From JAKACA01 sp050010115 (GTDB lineage Bacteria > Actinomycetota > Acidimicrobiia > Acidimicrobiales > Bog-793): 64,000 bases of DNA. The stretch is taken from contig JBEKLQ010000006.1 of the NCBI GenBank assembly GCA_050010115.1, positions 3,617 through 67,616 on the forward strand, written 5' to 3'. The notes under the pieces were generated by a model. That model had not been told where the DNA came from, ran no database searches, and saw only the letters and a list, made by a program, of their open reading frames with translations. The translations under genes and the position numbers were made by a program. Numbering within the stretch: position 1 is the stretch's first letter; every line of letters begins with the position of its first letter. Below, one piece after another: positions 34,364-41,923 of the stretch.

Positions 34364-35206
34364 TCAGCGAAGCCCGGCGAACAGGTCGTCTTCGGGCGTT
34401 GCGTGTCCGGTGGTGTCACGAGCCCGCACGTAGGCCTCCGTCGAGAACACCTGCTTGAACAACTCCAGCCCGAGGTCGAGGAAGAAACTGTTGTCTGTCT
34501 GACTGCCGTGAGCCTCGAGGGCGCGGAACTTCGTCTCGGCGTAGGCCGTGCAGTCGATGTACGCCGCGATCAGCTCGTCCGGCGTTCCGAAGTCGAGCGC
34601 GTCGGTGGCTTCTCGAGGTGGCTCGACGCCGGCGCTGAGCAACGCCTCCGCGAAACCCGTCATCGCGGACAGCGGGATCACCGGGTAGTACAGCTTCCGC
34701 GGGATGCCGGTCTCCGAGACCGCGGCGACGGTGACGCGGTTCGCCTGGATGTGGTCGGGGTGCCCGTAGAAGCCGTTCTCGTCATAGGTCAGCACCACGT
34801 CGGGCCGGTACTTCTCCATGAGCGACACCAGGCGCTCGGCGGCTTCGGTCACCGGTGTGTTCCAGAACGCGTGCGGCGCGTCATTCTGGGGCCAGCCCAT
34901 CATCCCGGAGTCGTGATAGCCGAGCAGCTCGAGATCGCTCACCCCGAGCAACTCGCAGCTGCGCTCCAGCTCTGCGCGGCGGTGCTGCTTCACCAGTTCC
35001 TCGTCGTGGCCGGGATCGCCTGGGGCAGCACCATTGGGGGCATTGCCGAGCTCACCGTCAGTGCAGGTCACGACGATGGTGCGGATGCCTTCGGCGGCGT
35101 AGCGGGCGAGCGCGCCGCCGGTGGAGGTGGCTTCGTCGTCAGGATGAGCGTGCACGGCCATCAGCGTCAACCGGTGCCCGTCCGCTGCAACCGGGTTCGG
35201 GGTCAT
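34364..35206 (-). CDS. mca: PIG-L deacetylase, Mca-like (mycothiol S-conjugate amidase type)
   Basis: Zinc amidase of the LmbE/PIG-L family. AVHAHPDDEATSTGGALARY near residue 17 and GHPDHIQAN near residue 147 supply the metal ligands. Length (280) and the FWNTPVTEAAERLVSLMEKYRPDVV region fit Mca/MshB; Mca is favoured by the AVHAHPDDE start and lack of MshB specifics, but MshB cannot be excluded. ATG at 35206 is preceded by TAGATT with 6-nt spacing, so it is probably leaderless. Mycothiol genes are an actinobacterial marker. Confidence 0.83.
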   Translation of the reverse strand: MTPNPVAADGHRLTLMAVHAHPDDEATSTGGALARYAAEGIRTIVVTCTDGELGNAPNGAAPGDPGHDEELVKQHRRAELERSCELLGVSDLELLGYHDSGMMGWPQNDAPHAFWNTPVTEAAERLVSLMEKYRPDVVLTYDENGFYGHPDHIQANRVTVAAVSETGIPRKLYYPVIPLSAMTGFAEALLSAGVEPPREATDALDFGTPDELIAAYIDCTAYAETKFRALEAHGSQTDNSFFLDLGLELFKQVFSTEAYVRARDTTGHATPEDDLFAGLR

Positions 35207-35212
35207 CGTCCG

Positions 35213-35218
35213 AATCTA
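35213..35218 (-). promoter_or_regulatory. Leaderless-type -10 box for the Mca-like gene
   Basis: TAGATT on the minus strand ends 6 nt before the ATG at 35206. Confidence 0.5.
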
Positions 35219-35252
35219 GACGGGCCCCTGCCGCCCGCGGCGGGTTGATCGG

Positions 35253-35258
35253 TAGCGT
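35253..35258 (+). promoter_or_regulatory. Leaderless-type -10 box for the APH(6)-like gene
   Basis: TAGCGT ends 6 nt before the GTG at 35265. With the box for the divergent Mca-like gene, two back-to-back leaderless promoters share a 58-bp spacer. Confidence 0.5.
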
Positions 35259-35264
35259 CCGGGT

Positions 35265-36251
35265 GTGGCCACCCAACTGGATCTTCCCGAGCAGTTCCGA
35301 CGCCGGATCATCTCGGCTGGCGGGCGCGAGTGGGCTCGGTGGCTGGACGGGCTGCCCGAGGTGGTCGCCACGCTGGCGGATCGGTGGGGCCTCAGCTTGG
35401 GCGAGACGTTCCCGTTGTCCTACAACTACGTCGTCGCTGCGGAGCGGGAAGACGGTGTCGCCCTCGTGCTGAAGATCGGGCCTCCGGTTCCGACCGGCGG
35501 CGAGGGCACCGCCCGCGAAGCGCGCGCGCTCCGGCTGGCCGGCCCTTCAGCGGCGCGAGTAGTTGATGAGGACTCCGATGCCGGTGCGATCCTGCTGGTG
35601 CGCTCGATACCGGGGACTCCTCTCGCTGCCGCCTGGGAAGAGGACGACGACGCGGCCACCGAGATCCTCGGCTCGGCGATGCTCGACTTCTGGCAGCCTA
35701 CCGACCCGACTTGCGGGTTGCCGCCGCTGGGTGAGCTGGAGGACGCCTTCGAGCAGTTCGACCGCGGGCCGTATGGCTCGGCAGCCGCCTCGAAAGACCT
35801 GGTGGGTCAGCTCGCCGATATCGCCAGCGGCGTCCGCGACTTGCGCTACGCCTCGGTGACAGCGCGCAGGGTGTTCCAGGAGCTGCTCGCCGACCGGGCA
35901 CCGAACGTGTTGCTGCACGGCGACCTCCACCACGACAACGTGCTGGCTGACGAAGGGAGGGGGTGGGTGGTGATCGACCCGAAGGGTTACTTCGGGGACG
36001 CGGGGTACGACACCGCCGCGATGCTCTACAACCCGATGCCCGGTTTCAGCGCCGTCTCAGACCCTGATGCGATCCTTCGCCGCCGGCTTGCGGTGATGTC
36101 ACACGTGACCGGCATCGACCGTGAGCGGCTGGCTGCTTGGGGCTACGTGAAGGCCGTTTTGTCCATGTTGTGGACGCTCGAGGAAGGCGGCCAACTCGAT
36201 GGCAGCGACGCGCGGATGCGGGTGATCGGTTCGCTGCGCGAGCTGATCTGA
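35265..36251 (+). CDS. Aminoglycoside/hydroxyurea phosphotransferase-like kinase (APH(6) type)
   Basis: Protein-kinase-fold small-molecule kinase, 328 residues. ATP-binding Lys in VALVLKIGPPV, catalytic loop LLHGDLHHDNVL near residue 218, and metal-binding WVVIDPKGYFGDAGYDTAAML, a sequence style typical of streptomycin 6-kinase and hydroxyurea kinase relatives. It could confer resistance or phosphorylate an endogenous sugar or alcohol. The stop codon lies in the first unit of a 23-bp tandem repeat. Confidence 0.85.
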   Translation: MATQLDLPEQFRRRIISAGGREWARWLDGLPEVVATLADRWGLSLGETFPLSYNYVVAAEREDGVALVLKIGPPVPTGGEGTAREARALRLAGPSAARVVDEDSDAGAILLVRSIPGTPLAAAWEEDDDAATEILGSAMLDFWQPTDPTCGLPPLGELEDAFEQFDRGPYGSAAASKDLVGQLADIASGVRDLRYASVTARRVFQELLADRAPNVLLHGDLHHDNVLADEGRGWVVIDPKGYFGDAGYDTAAMLYNPMPGFSAVSDPDAILRRRLAVMSHVTGIDRERLAAWGYVKAVLSMLWTLEEGGQLDGSDARMRVIGSLRELI

Positions 36252-36323
36252 TCGCTCGGCCTCCGCCGGTCTGATCGCTCGGCCTCCGCCGGTCTGATCG
36301 CTCGGCCTCCGCCGGTCTGATCG
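36248..36323. repeat. 23-bp tandem repeat, 3.3 copies, after the APH-like gene
   Basis: Three identical 23-bp units at 36248-36270, 36271-36293 and 36294-36316, plus a 7-bp partial, each beginning CTGATCGCTCGG. The array begins 4 bp before the end of the APH-like gene. The unit is not a multiple of 3, unlike the intragenic arrays of this window. Confidence 0.95.
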
Positions 36324-36359
36324 TGGGGTGTTCGAATTTCGAGAATTGTTAGTAAGCGA

Positions 36360-36365
36360 TAAGTT
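36360..36365 (+). promoter_or_regulatory. Leaderless-type -10 box for the second TetR gene
   Basis: TAAGTT ends 6 nt before the ATG at 36372, in a conspicuously AT-rich 35-bp stretch that also holds related hexamers TTAGTAAGC and GATAAGTTA, a possible TetR site. Confidence 0.5.
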
Positions 36366-36371
36366 AGGTCG

Positions 36372-36935
36372 ATGCCCGCTGATCCACTCCCGCCTCGATC
36401 GAGCAATCGCCGGCGATCGCCTCGCCAATCAGCTGCCGACCGGCAGGACGCCATCCTCGAGGTGGCGATGACGGAGTTCGCCGCTCGGGGTCTGGCGGGT
36501 GGCAGCGTGGCGACGATCGCCGCCCAGGTGGGCGTGTCGCAGTCTTATGTCTTCCAGCTGTTCGGCACGAAGCGGCGGTTGTTCCTCGTCACGGTGGGGC
36601 GAGGGTTTCGTCGATTCAGGCAGCAGCTGGCCGAGACGATCGAACCAGGCGACGTCGGCAACCTGAAGGCGATGTTCCAGGCTTGGAAGGCGCTGGCGGT
36701 CGAGGGGGTGCTCTTGCCGCTCCAGGTGCAGGCCTGCGCAGCGTCGTGCTCCGACGAAGACGTCCGGGCCGAGGTGCAAATCATGTTCGCTGGCCTCTGG
36801 CGCTTCGTGGAGGACAACGTCCTTGCGGGGCCCGAGGACGTGGAGGAGTTCTTCGCCCAGGGGATGCTCGTCAACGTGCTGGCCGCCGTGAATTCTCCGG
36901 GCGACGCGCCTCCGAAGCCCAAGCGAGCGAAGTAG
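36372..36935 (+). CDS. TetR-family regulator
   Basis: A 187-residue TetR-like protein: HTH SVATIAAQVGVSQSYVFQLFGTKRRLFL near residues 43-70, then a helical effector domain. The first 22 residues are a basic, disordered lead. It converges with the thioredoxin reductase gene (14 bp between stops) and has its own AT-rich promoter region. Targets are not apparent; autoregulation is likely. Confidence 0.88.
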   Translation: MPADPLPPRSSNRRRSPRQSAADRQDAILEVAMTEFAARGLAGGSVATIAAQVGVSQSYVFQLFGTKRRLFLVTVGRGFRRFRQQLAETIEPGDVGNLKAMFQAWKALAVEGVLLPLQVQACAASCSDEDVRAEVQIMFAGLWRFVEDNVLAGPEDVEEFFAQGMLVNVLAAVNSPGDAPPKPKRAK

Positions 36936-36949
36936 CCGCCCCGCGCCGC

Positions 36950-38185
36950 TCACACAATCGTCATCGCCGGCCCGGCCGCCTCCACGAGCGGCATACCCCC
37001 GGCGAGCGGCTCGAGGTACCGGCGGATGGCGATCGCTGCTGCGGCGCCCTCGCCGGCGGCTGACGCCGCTTGCTTAGTGCTCCCCGCCCGGCAGTCGCCC
37101 GCCGCGAAGATGCCGGGGACGCTCGTCTGCAGGCCGGCGTCGGTGATGATGAAGCCCTGGGCGTCCAGCTCGATGAGACCTTGCACGAGCTCGGTGTTCG
37201 GCGAGAGCCCGATGAACACGAACATGCCACCAGGGTGGAGCTCCCGGCGCTCGCCCGTGTGCGTGTCCTCCATGACCACGGTCTGGAGGTGGCCCTCGCC
37301 GAGCAGCTCGACGGTCACGACGTCGGTGAGCACGTCCATGTCAGGGTGCTCGGCGATCTTCTCCACCACGACCTTGGAGGCCGTCAGCTCCGGGTCGCGC
37401 GTGGCGATCGTGACATGGCTGGCGAATCTCGTCAGGAACAGGCCTTCCTCACCTGCTGAGTTGCCTCCGCCTACGACGAGCACGTCCTGCCCGCGGTAGA
37501 AGGCGCCGTCGCAGGTGGCACAGAAGTGAACACCGGCACCGATGAAGTCCTCCTCGCCGGGGACGCCCAGCCGGCGGTAGGTCGAACCGAGCGACGCCAA
37601 CAAGGCGTAGGACCCGTACTCCGAGCCGTCCGCGGTGACGACGCGCCGGTAGTTGCCGTCCATCGTGATGCCGGTCGCCTCCGACGCGCCCAGGATCTCG
37701 ACGCCGAACCGCTCGGCCTGCTTCCGCAGGCGGTCGGCGAACTCCGACCCCGTCACGCCTTCCGGGAAGCCGGGGAAGTTGTCGAGGCGCTCCGTGATCC
37801 CGGCTTGGCCGCCGACGCCACCGCGTTCGATGACGAGCGTGTCGAGCCCTTCCCTGGCGGCGTACAGCGCTGCAGTGAGGCCGGCCGGGCCACTCCCGAT
37901 GACGATGAGGTCGTAGAACGAGCGTGACGCCATCGTCGGGATTCCGAGCTTCTGGGCGAGATCGGAGTTCGACGGCTCGACCAGCGTCGACCCGTCGGGC
38001 CACAGGATGACCGGGATAATCCGTTTCCCGTCGTTCACCTGCTCCACGTAGGCCAGGCCCGCCTCGTCCACGTCGACGTCGACGAACTGGTAGTGGACTC
38101 GTTGCTCGCCGAAGAACTGCTTGGCCCGCTTGCAGTCGCCGCACCACTGGGTGCCGTACACGGTGATGTGAGGGTCGTCAGCCAT
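36950..38185 (-). CDS. trxB: Glutaredoxin-thioredoxin reductase fusion
   Basis: A 411-residue natural fusion. Residues 1-85 are a glutaredoxin/NrdH-like domain with active site WCGDCKRAK and a GxxxVPV-like IIPVILWPDGS. Residues 92-405 are a low-molecular-weight thioredoxin reductase with IVIGSGPAGLTAALYAAREG, redox pair CATCDG, NADPH motif VVGGGNSAGEEGLFL and C-terminal FAAGDCRAGSTKQAASAAGEG. The fused redoxin may be the reductase's own substrate in cis. An upstream hexamer CACAAT, 6 nt before ATG, is a weak leaderless-like box. Confidence 0.93.
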   Translation of the reverse strand: MADDPHITVYGTQWCGDCKRAKQFFGEQRVHYQFVDVDVDEAGLAYVEQVNDGKRIIPVILWPDGSTLVEPSNSDLAQKLGIPTMASRSFYDLIVIGSGPAGLTAALYAAREGLDTLVIERGGVGGQAGITERLDNFPGFPEGVTGSEFADRLRKQAERFGVEILGASEATGITMDGNYRRVVTADGSEYGSYALLASLGSTYRRLGVPGEEDFIGAGVHFCATCDGAFYRGQDVLVVGGGNSAGEEGLFLTRFASHVTIATRDPELTASKVVVEKIAEHPDMDVLTDVVTVELLGEGHLQTVVMEDTHTGERRELHPGGMFVFIGLSPNTELVQGLIELDAQGFIITDAGLQTSVPGIFAAGDCRAGSTKQAASAAGEGAAAAIAIRRYLEPLAGGMPLVEAAGPAMTIV

Positions 38186-38274
38186 GCAGGGATTGTGGCA
38201 TCACCTCGCCGATCAATTCACGGCGAGCGGGAGCGAGGACCGGACGCGCAGCCGGCAGGTGCCAAGCTTGCGGC

Positions 38275-39480
38275 GTGGGACCGCTCCGCATCGCCCTCGG
38301 GCTCACCCTCGTCCTGGTCACCGGGGCGAGCATGGTGTCGACGCTCGTCATGCCGCGGGGCAACTCGCACTTTCAGTTGATCGGCGCTTTGACCTCCCGC
38401 TCGGTGCGTTTCGTGGTCGTGATGATCTCGAGGCCGTTCAAGGACTTCGAGCACAAGGACTCCCTCCTCGCCACGATCGGCCCGCTGATCCTGTTGACGC
38501 AACTGGCGGTGTTCCTCGGACTGTTTCTGATCGGGTATTCGCTGGCGGTGTGGCCCTATGCCGGACCGTACGTGGTGGCGCTGCGCGAGGCCGGATCGTC
38601 GCTCTTCACGATCGGCCTCGCCCATGTGGGTGGCCCGACGAACGACATCCTCACGGTCATGGCCGCTGCCACCGGCGCCGTCGCCATCGCCCTCCAGATC
38701 GGGTACCTGCCGGCGATCTACCAGGCGTTCAACCGCCGCGAGGCACTCGTGACGTTGATGGAGGCTCGTGCCGGTCTTCCCGCCTGGGGTCCCGAGCTGC
38801 TCGCCCGGCACCAGCTGATCCAGACGATCGACGCCCTGCCGCAGCTCTACCGGGATTGGGAGCTCTGGTCTGCGGAGGTTGCCGAGAGCCACACGAGTTA
38901 CCCGGTGCTGCTGTACTTTCGCTCGCCCGAGCCCTGGTACTCGTGGGTGCTGGCGTTGCTGGCCGTGCTGGACTCCTGCGCGATGCAGCTGTCCCTCTGC
39001 CCGGAAGCTGCGCCGAGCGAAGCGCGGATGTGCCTGCGGATGGGTTTCACTGCGCTCCGGCGGATCGCCGCCACGCTCCGATGGTCGTTCGACGCCGACC
39101 CGCTGCCGGATACGCCCTTGCAGCTCAGCTTCGAGGAGTTCGAGTACGCCGTCGATGTGTTGGCGACGACGGGCTTCGTGACCGAGCGAACGCCGGCCGA
39201 GGCGTGGCCGCACTTCCAAGGGTGGCGGGTCAACTACGAGTCGATCGCCTACCGGCTCGCCGATCGTGTGGTCGCTCCCCGGGCGCCGTGGTCGGGCGAG
39301 CGCCGCCACCTCTCCGAGACCCTCACCATGCCTGCGCGTCCGCCCCATCGCTCGCCGGAGGGCCGCCTCAGCGACCAGACGCGGTTCCGGCCGGGCACGG
39401 CCCCGGGCGGGACCCCCGGGACCTCCGGGGCCGCCGGGACCGCCGGGTCCGCCGGGTCCGCCGGGAACGCCCCCGAATGA
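38275..39480 (+). CDS. Membrane protein with TM-pore-loop-TM-like arrangement, function unknown
   Basis: A 401-residue protein. Hydrophobic segments at about 4-26, 66-92 and 122-148. Between the last two lies a re-entrant-looking segment EAGSSLFTIGLAHVGG whose TIG resembles the T-x-G of channel filters. The remaining 250 residues are cytosolic and helical (IQTIDALPQLYRDWELWSAEVAESHTSYPVLLYFRS), then a disordered tail of GTAGSAGSAG-like repeats (about 39409-39470). GTG at 38275. The stop overlaps aroA (ATGA). An ion-channel relationship is a guess from layout; no family was recognised with certainty. Confidence 0.65.
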   Translation: MGPLRIALGLTLVLVTGASMVSTLVMPRGNSHFQLIGALTSRSVRFVVVMISRPFKDFEHKDSLLATIGPLILLTQLAVFLGLFLIGYSLAVWPYAGPYVVALREAGSSLFTIGLAHVGGPTNDILTVMAAATGAVAIALQIGYLPAIYQAFNRREALVTLMEARAGLPAWGPELLARHQLIQTIDALPQLYRDWELWSAEVAESHTSYPVLLYFRSPEPWYSWVLALLAVLDSCAMQLSLCPEAAPSEARMCLRMGFTALRRIAATLRWSFDADPLPDTPLQLSFEEFEYAVDVLATTGFVTERTPAEAWPHFQGWRVNYESIAYRLADRVVAPRAPWSGERRHLSETLTMPARPPHRSPEGRLSDQTRFRPGTAPGGTPGTSGAAGTAGSAGSAGNAPE

Positions 39481-40784
39481 CGACGACCGGCGTCATGGGC
39501 CTCGACGCGGTCGAGATCGTGCCTGCAGGCCCGCTCTCGGGCGTGCTGGCGGCTCCATCGAGCAAGAGCGTGACGAATCGCCTGCTCGTGATCGCCGCGC
39601 TCGCCGAGGGCACGAGCCGGCTCGGCAGCGTGCTGCGGAGCGACGACACGGCCGTCATGATGGCTGGTCTGGCGGCATTCGGAGCCGGGGTCCGGGACAT
39701 CGGCGACGATCGCATCGAAGTCGCCGGCACCGCAGGCCACCTCAGCACGCCCGATGATGTCGTCTCGGCCGGGCTCTCGGGGACGACGCTTCGGTGGCTG
39801 GCGGCCGTGGCGCTGCTGGCGCCCGGACCGGTCGTCCTCGATGGTGCGGGGCCGCTTCGCCAACGGCCGATCCTCCCGCTGCTGCAGGCGCTCGAGAGCC
39901 TCGGGGCCACCATCGAGACCGATGGCGGCCGGCCGCCGCTGCGCATCTCGTCGGGCGGCCTGCCCGGCGGCAGGATCCGGGTCGATGCGGCTGAGAGCTC
40001 GCAATTCGCCACGAGCCTGCTGCTGGTCGCGCCCTACGCCGAGCACGACCTCGAGCTCGAGGTCGTCAACCTGGGGGCGGCCGGGTACGTGGATCTCACC
40101 GTGGAGGCGATGAGCCGGTGGGGTGCGGCGGTCGCTGCCCCAGACGACGCCCACTTTGTCGTGACAGCAGGACGCCACTATCGCGCCCGCGACGAGATCG
40201 TCGAGTACGACGCCAGCGCGGCTGCCCATCTGTTCGCGCTCGCCATGGCGACAGGCGGCAACGTCATGGTGGCAAATGCCGTCGCCACCCGGCAGCCGGA
40301 TTCGGGCATCGTGGCGGTCTTCGAGGAGATGGGCGGCGAGGTGAGCGGCAACCCGGGTGGGGGAGTGACCGTGGCTCGGCCCGGGGAGCTCCGGGGCGTC
40401 GACGTGGACGTCGCCCTCATGCCGGATCAAGTGCCGACGTTGGCGGTGCTCGGGGTGCTCGCGTCAGGTACGACGACGCTGAGGCACGTGTCGGTCTCCC
40501 GCGGTCACGAGACCGACCGCGTCACGGCCATCGCCCGCGAGCTCACGAGCCTCGGAGCCAGCCTCGAAGATGACGGCGACGACACTCTCGTCGTCCATGG
40601 CGGCCACCGGCTGCACGGCGGCGTCGTCGACACCTACGACGACCATCGCATGGCGATGGCGCTGTCGTCGCTCGCCGCCGTCGTCGCTGGCGTGACGATC
40701 CGGGACCCGGGCTGCGTCGCCAAGACCTACCCGCGCTACTGGGAGGACGCAGCCGCCCTCGGCCTTCGGCGAGCCGGCGGGTAG
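39477..40784 (+). CDS. aroA: 3-phosphoshikimate 1-carboxyvinyltransferase (EPSP synthase)
   Basis: Sixth step of the shikimate pathway. PSSKSVTNRLLVIAALAEG near residue 28, LSGTTLRWL near residue 100, LDGAGPLRQRPILPLLQALE near residue 121 and the C-terminal YDDHRMAMALSSLAA motif identify it; length 435 is normal. ATG at 39477 overlaps the stop of the membrane protein gene, and an ATG at 39495 is the alternative. The long frame upstream is shadow. The gene ends directly against a 9-bp tandem array. Confidence 0.95.
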   Translation: MTTTGVMGLDAVEIVPAGPLSGVLAAPSSKSVTNRLLVIAALAEGTSRLGSVLRSDDTAVMMAGLAAFGAGVRDIGDDRIEVAGTAGHLSTPDDVVSAGLSGTTLRWLAAVALLAPGPVVLDGAGPLRQRPILPLLQALESLGATIETDGGRPPLRISSGGLPGGRIRVDAAESSQFATSLLLVAPYAEHDLELEVVNLGAAGYVDLTVEAMSRWGAAVAAPDDAHFVVTAGRHYRARDEIVEYDASAAAHLFALAMATGGNVMVANAVATRQPDSGIVAVFEEMGGEVSGNPGGGVTVARPGELRGVDVDVALMPDQVPTLAVLGVLASGTTTLRHVSVSRGHETDRVTAIARELTSLGASLEDDGDDTLVVHGGHRLHGGVVDTYDDHRMAMALSSLAAVVAGVTIRDPGCVAKTYPRYWEDAAALGLRRAGG

Positions 40785-40862
40785 GTGCCCGAGGTGCCCG
40801 AGGTGCCCGAGGTGCCCGAGGTGCCCGAGGTGCCCGAGGTGCCCGAGGTGCCCGAGGTGCCC
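40785..40862. repeat. 9-bp tandem repeat filling the whole spacer between two convergent genes
   Basis: Eight perfect copies of GTGCCCGAG (40785-40856) plus a 6-bp partial fill every base between the aroA stop (40782-40784) and the stop of the convergent dioxygenase-rhodanese gene (40863-40865). Confidence 0.97.
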
Positions 40863-41888
40863 TCAGGCAGGCTCCCGTGTGGGGAGGCCCGCTGCCTTCC
40901 AAGCCTGGAAGCCGCCGTCCAGATCGGTGGCGAGGGAGAGGCCGATTCGCCGCAACGTCACCGCTGCCAGGCTCGACGCGTAGCCCTCGGAGCACATCAC
41001 GATGATCCGCTGGTCGTAACGGGCAAGCTCGGGGATCGACGCGTCGCTCCTCGGGTCGAGCCGCCACTCGAGCACGTTGCGGCCGATGACGAACGCGCCG
41101 GGGACTTCGCCTTCCAGGGCGCGCTGCTCCGGAGGGCGGATGTCGACGAGCGCCGCCCCGGCGGCGATCTCCGCGAAGGCCGCCTCGGGACTCACGCGGT
41201 CGAGGGTGTCGCGGGCCTCGTCGAGCAGGTCCCCGACCGACCAGGGAGCCGGGCGTCCGAGGCGGCGGGAGACCTTCGGCCCGGGCCGTGTCGGGGACAC
41301 CGTTCGCTCGCCTTCCGGCGAGTCGACGCCGACGGTCTCTCGTGCCATCAAGCCGAACGGGCCGAGGTCGTAGTAGGTCATCGCCACGAGCGGTGGCGAG
41401 TAGGCATGGATGCTGAAGGCCGGGCCGTCCCCGTGGTGGCGCACGTCGTGCACGTGGGCGGGCCCGAAGCTCGCGTAAGCCCCTGCCTCGAGCTCGCGCC
41501 TCGACAGCCGCCTCGTGCCGAGCCTGCGGAACTGCTCGCGGAGCGTCCCGCTGGCGACGGCGAATGATCCGGCGGAGCCGCCGTGGTCGTGCCAGTCGGT
41601 CGCGTGGTTCGGTTGCCAGGCGAGCAGCCACACGTCGAAGAACACGTTCTCGTACAGCTTGACGTTCCACCGGTCCCCGCCTGGGCATGAGCCGGCGTCT
41701 AGGACGAACGGCTCCCACAGCTGCCGATGCAGCGCCAGGACGCTCGTGACCTTGCCGAGCGCCGCGGGCGGGAGCAGCGCCCCGTTCGGCACGAGACCGG
41801 AGACGAGATCCTCGAGCGCCCGCCTCATCGGCGCATCACGGCTCCAGACGGTCGGCCCGTCTGACCCGAGCGGTGGTGCTAACGGCAT
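40863..41888 (-). CDS. Cysteine dioxygenase-like cupin fused to a rhodanese domain
   Basis: A 341-residue fusion. Residues about 30-200 are a thiol-dioxygenase cupin: iron ligands in ATDWHDHGGSAGSF and AHVHDVRH, with LYENVFFDVWLLAW before them. Residues about 225-340 are a rhodanese domain (ALVDIRPPEQRALEGEVPGA, active-site loop VMCSEGYASSLAA with a Cys, LDGGFQAWKAAGLP). Such a protein would oxidise a thiol and handle sulfane sulphur in one chain. ATG at 41888; the longer frame is antisense to the binding-protein gene. It lies 35 bp after the ABC binding protein gene, same strand. Confidence 0.88.
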   Translation of the reverse strand: MPLAPPLGSDGPTVWSRDAPMRRALEDLVSGLVPNGALLPPAALGKVTSVLALHRQLWEPFVLDAGSCPGGDRWNVKLYENVFFDVWLLAWQPNHATDWHDHGGSAGSFAVASGTLREQFRRLGTRRLSRRELEAGAYASFGPAHVHDVRHHGDGPAFSIHAYSPPLVAMTYYDLGPFGLMARETVGVDSPEGERTVSPTRPGPKVSRRLGRPAPWSVGDLLDEARDTLDRVSPEAAFAEIAAGAALVDIRPPEQRALEGEVPGAFVIGRNVLEWRLDPRSDASIPELARYDQRIIVMCSEGYASSLAAVTLRRIGLSLATDLDGGFQAWKAAGLPTREPA

Positions 41889-41923
41889 GGTGCTCACGGA
41901 GCGGCGGCTCTCCTCAGCTCTTC

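Noticed and set aside
40785..40862. CRISPR or iteron origin at the 9-bp array
   Set aside because: Units are directly adjacent without spacers, GC-rich, and no replication gene is near; it is a simple tandem array.
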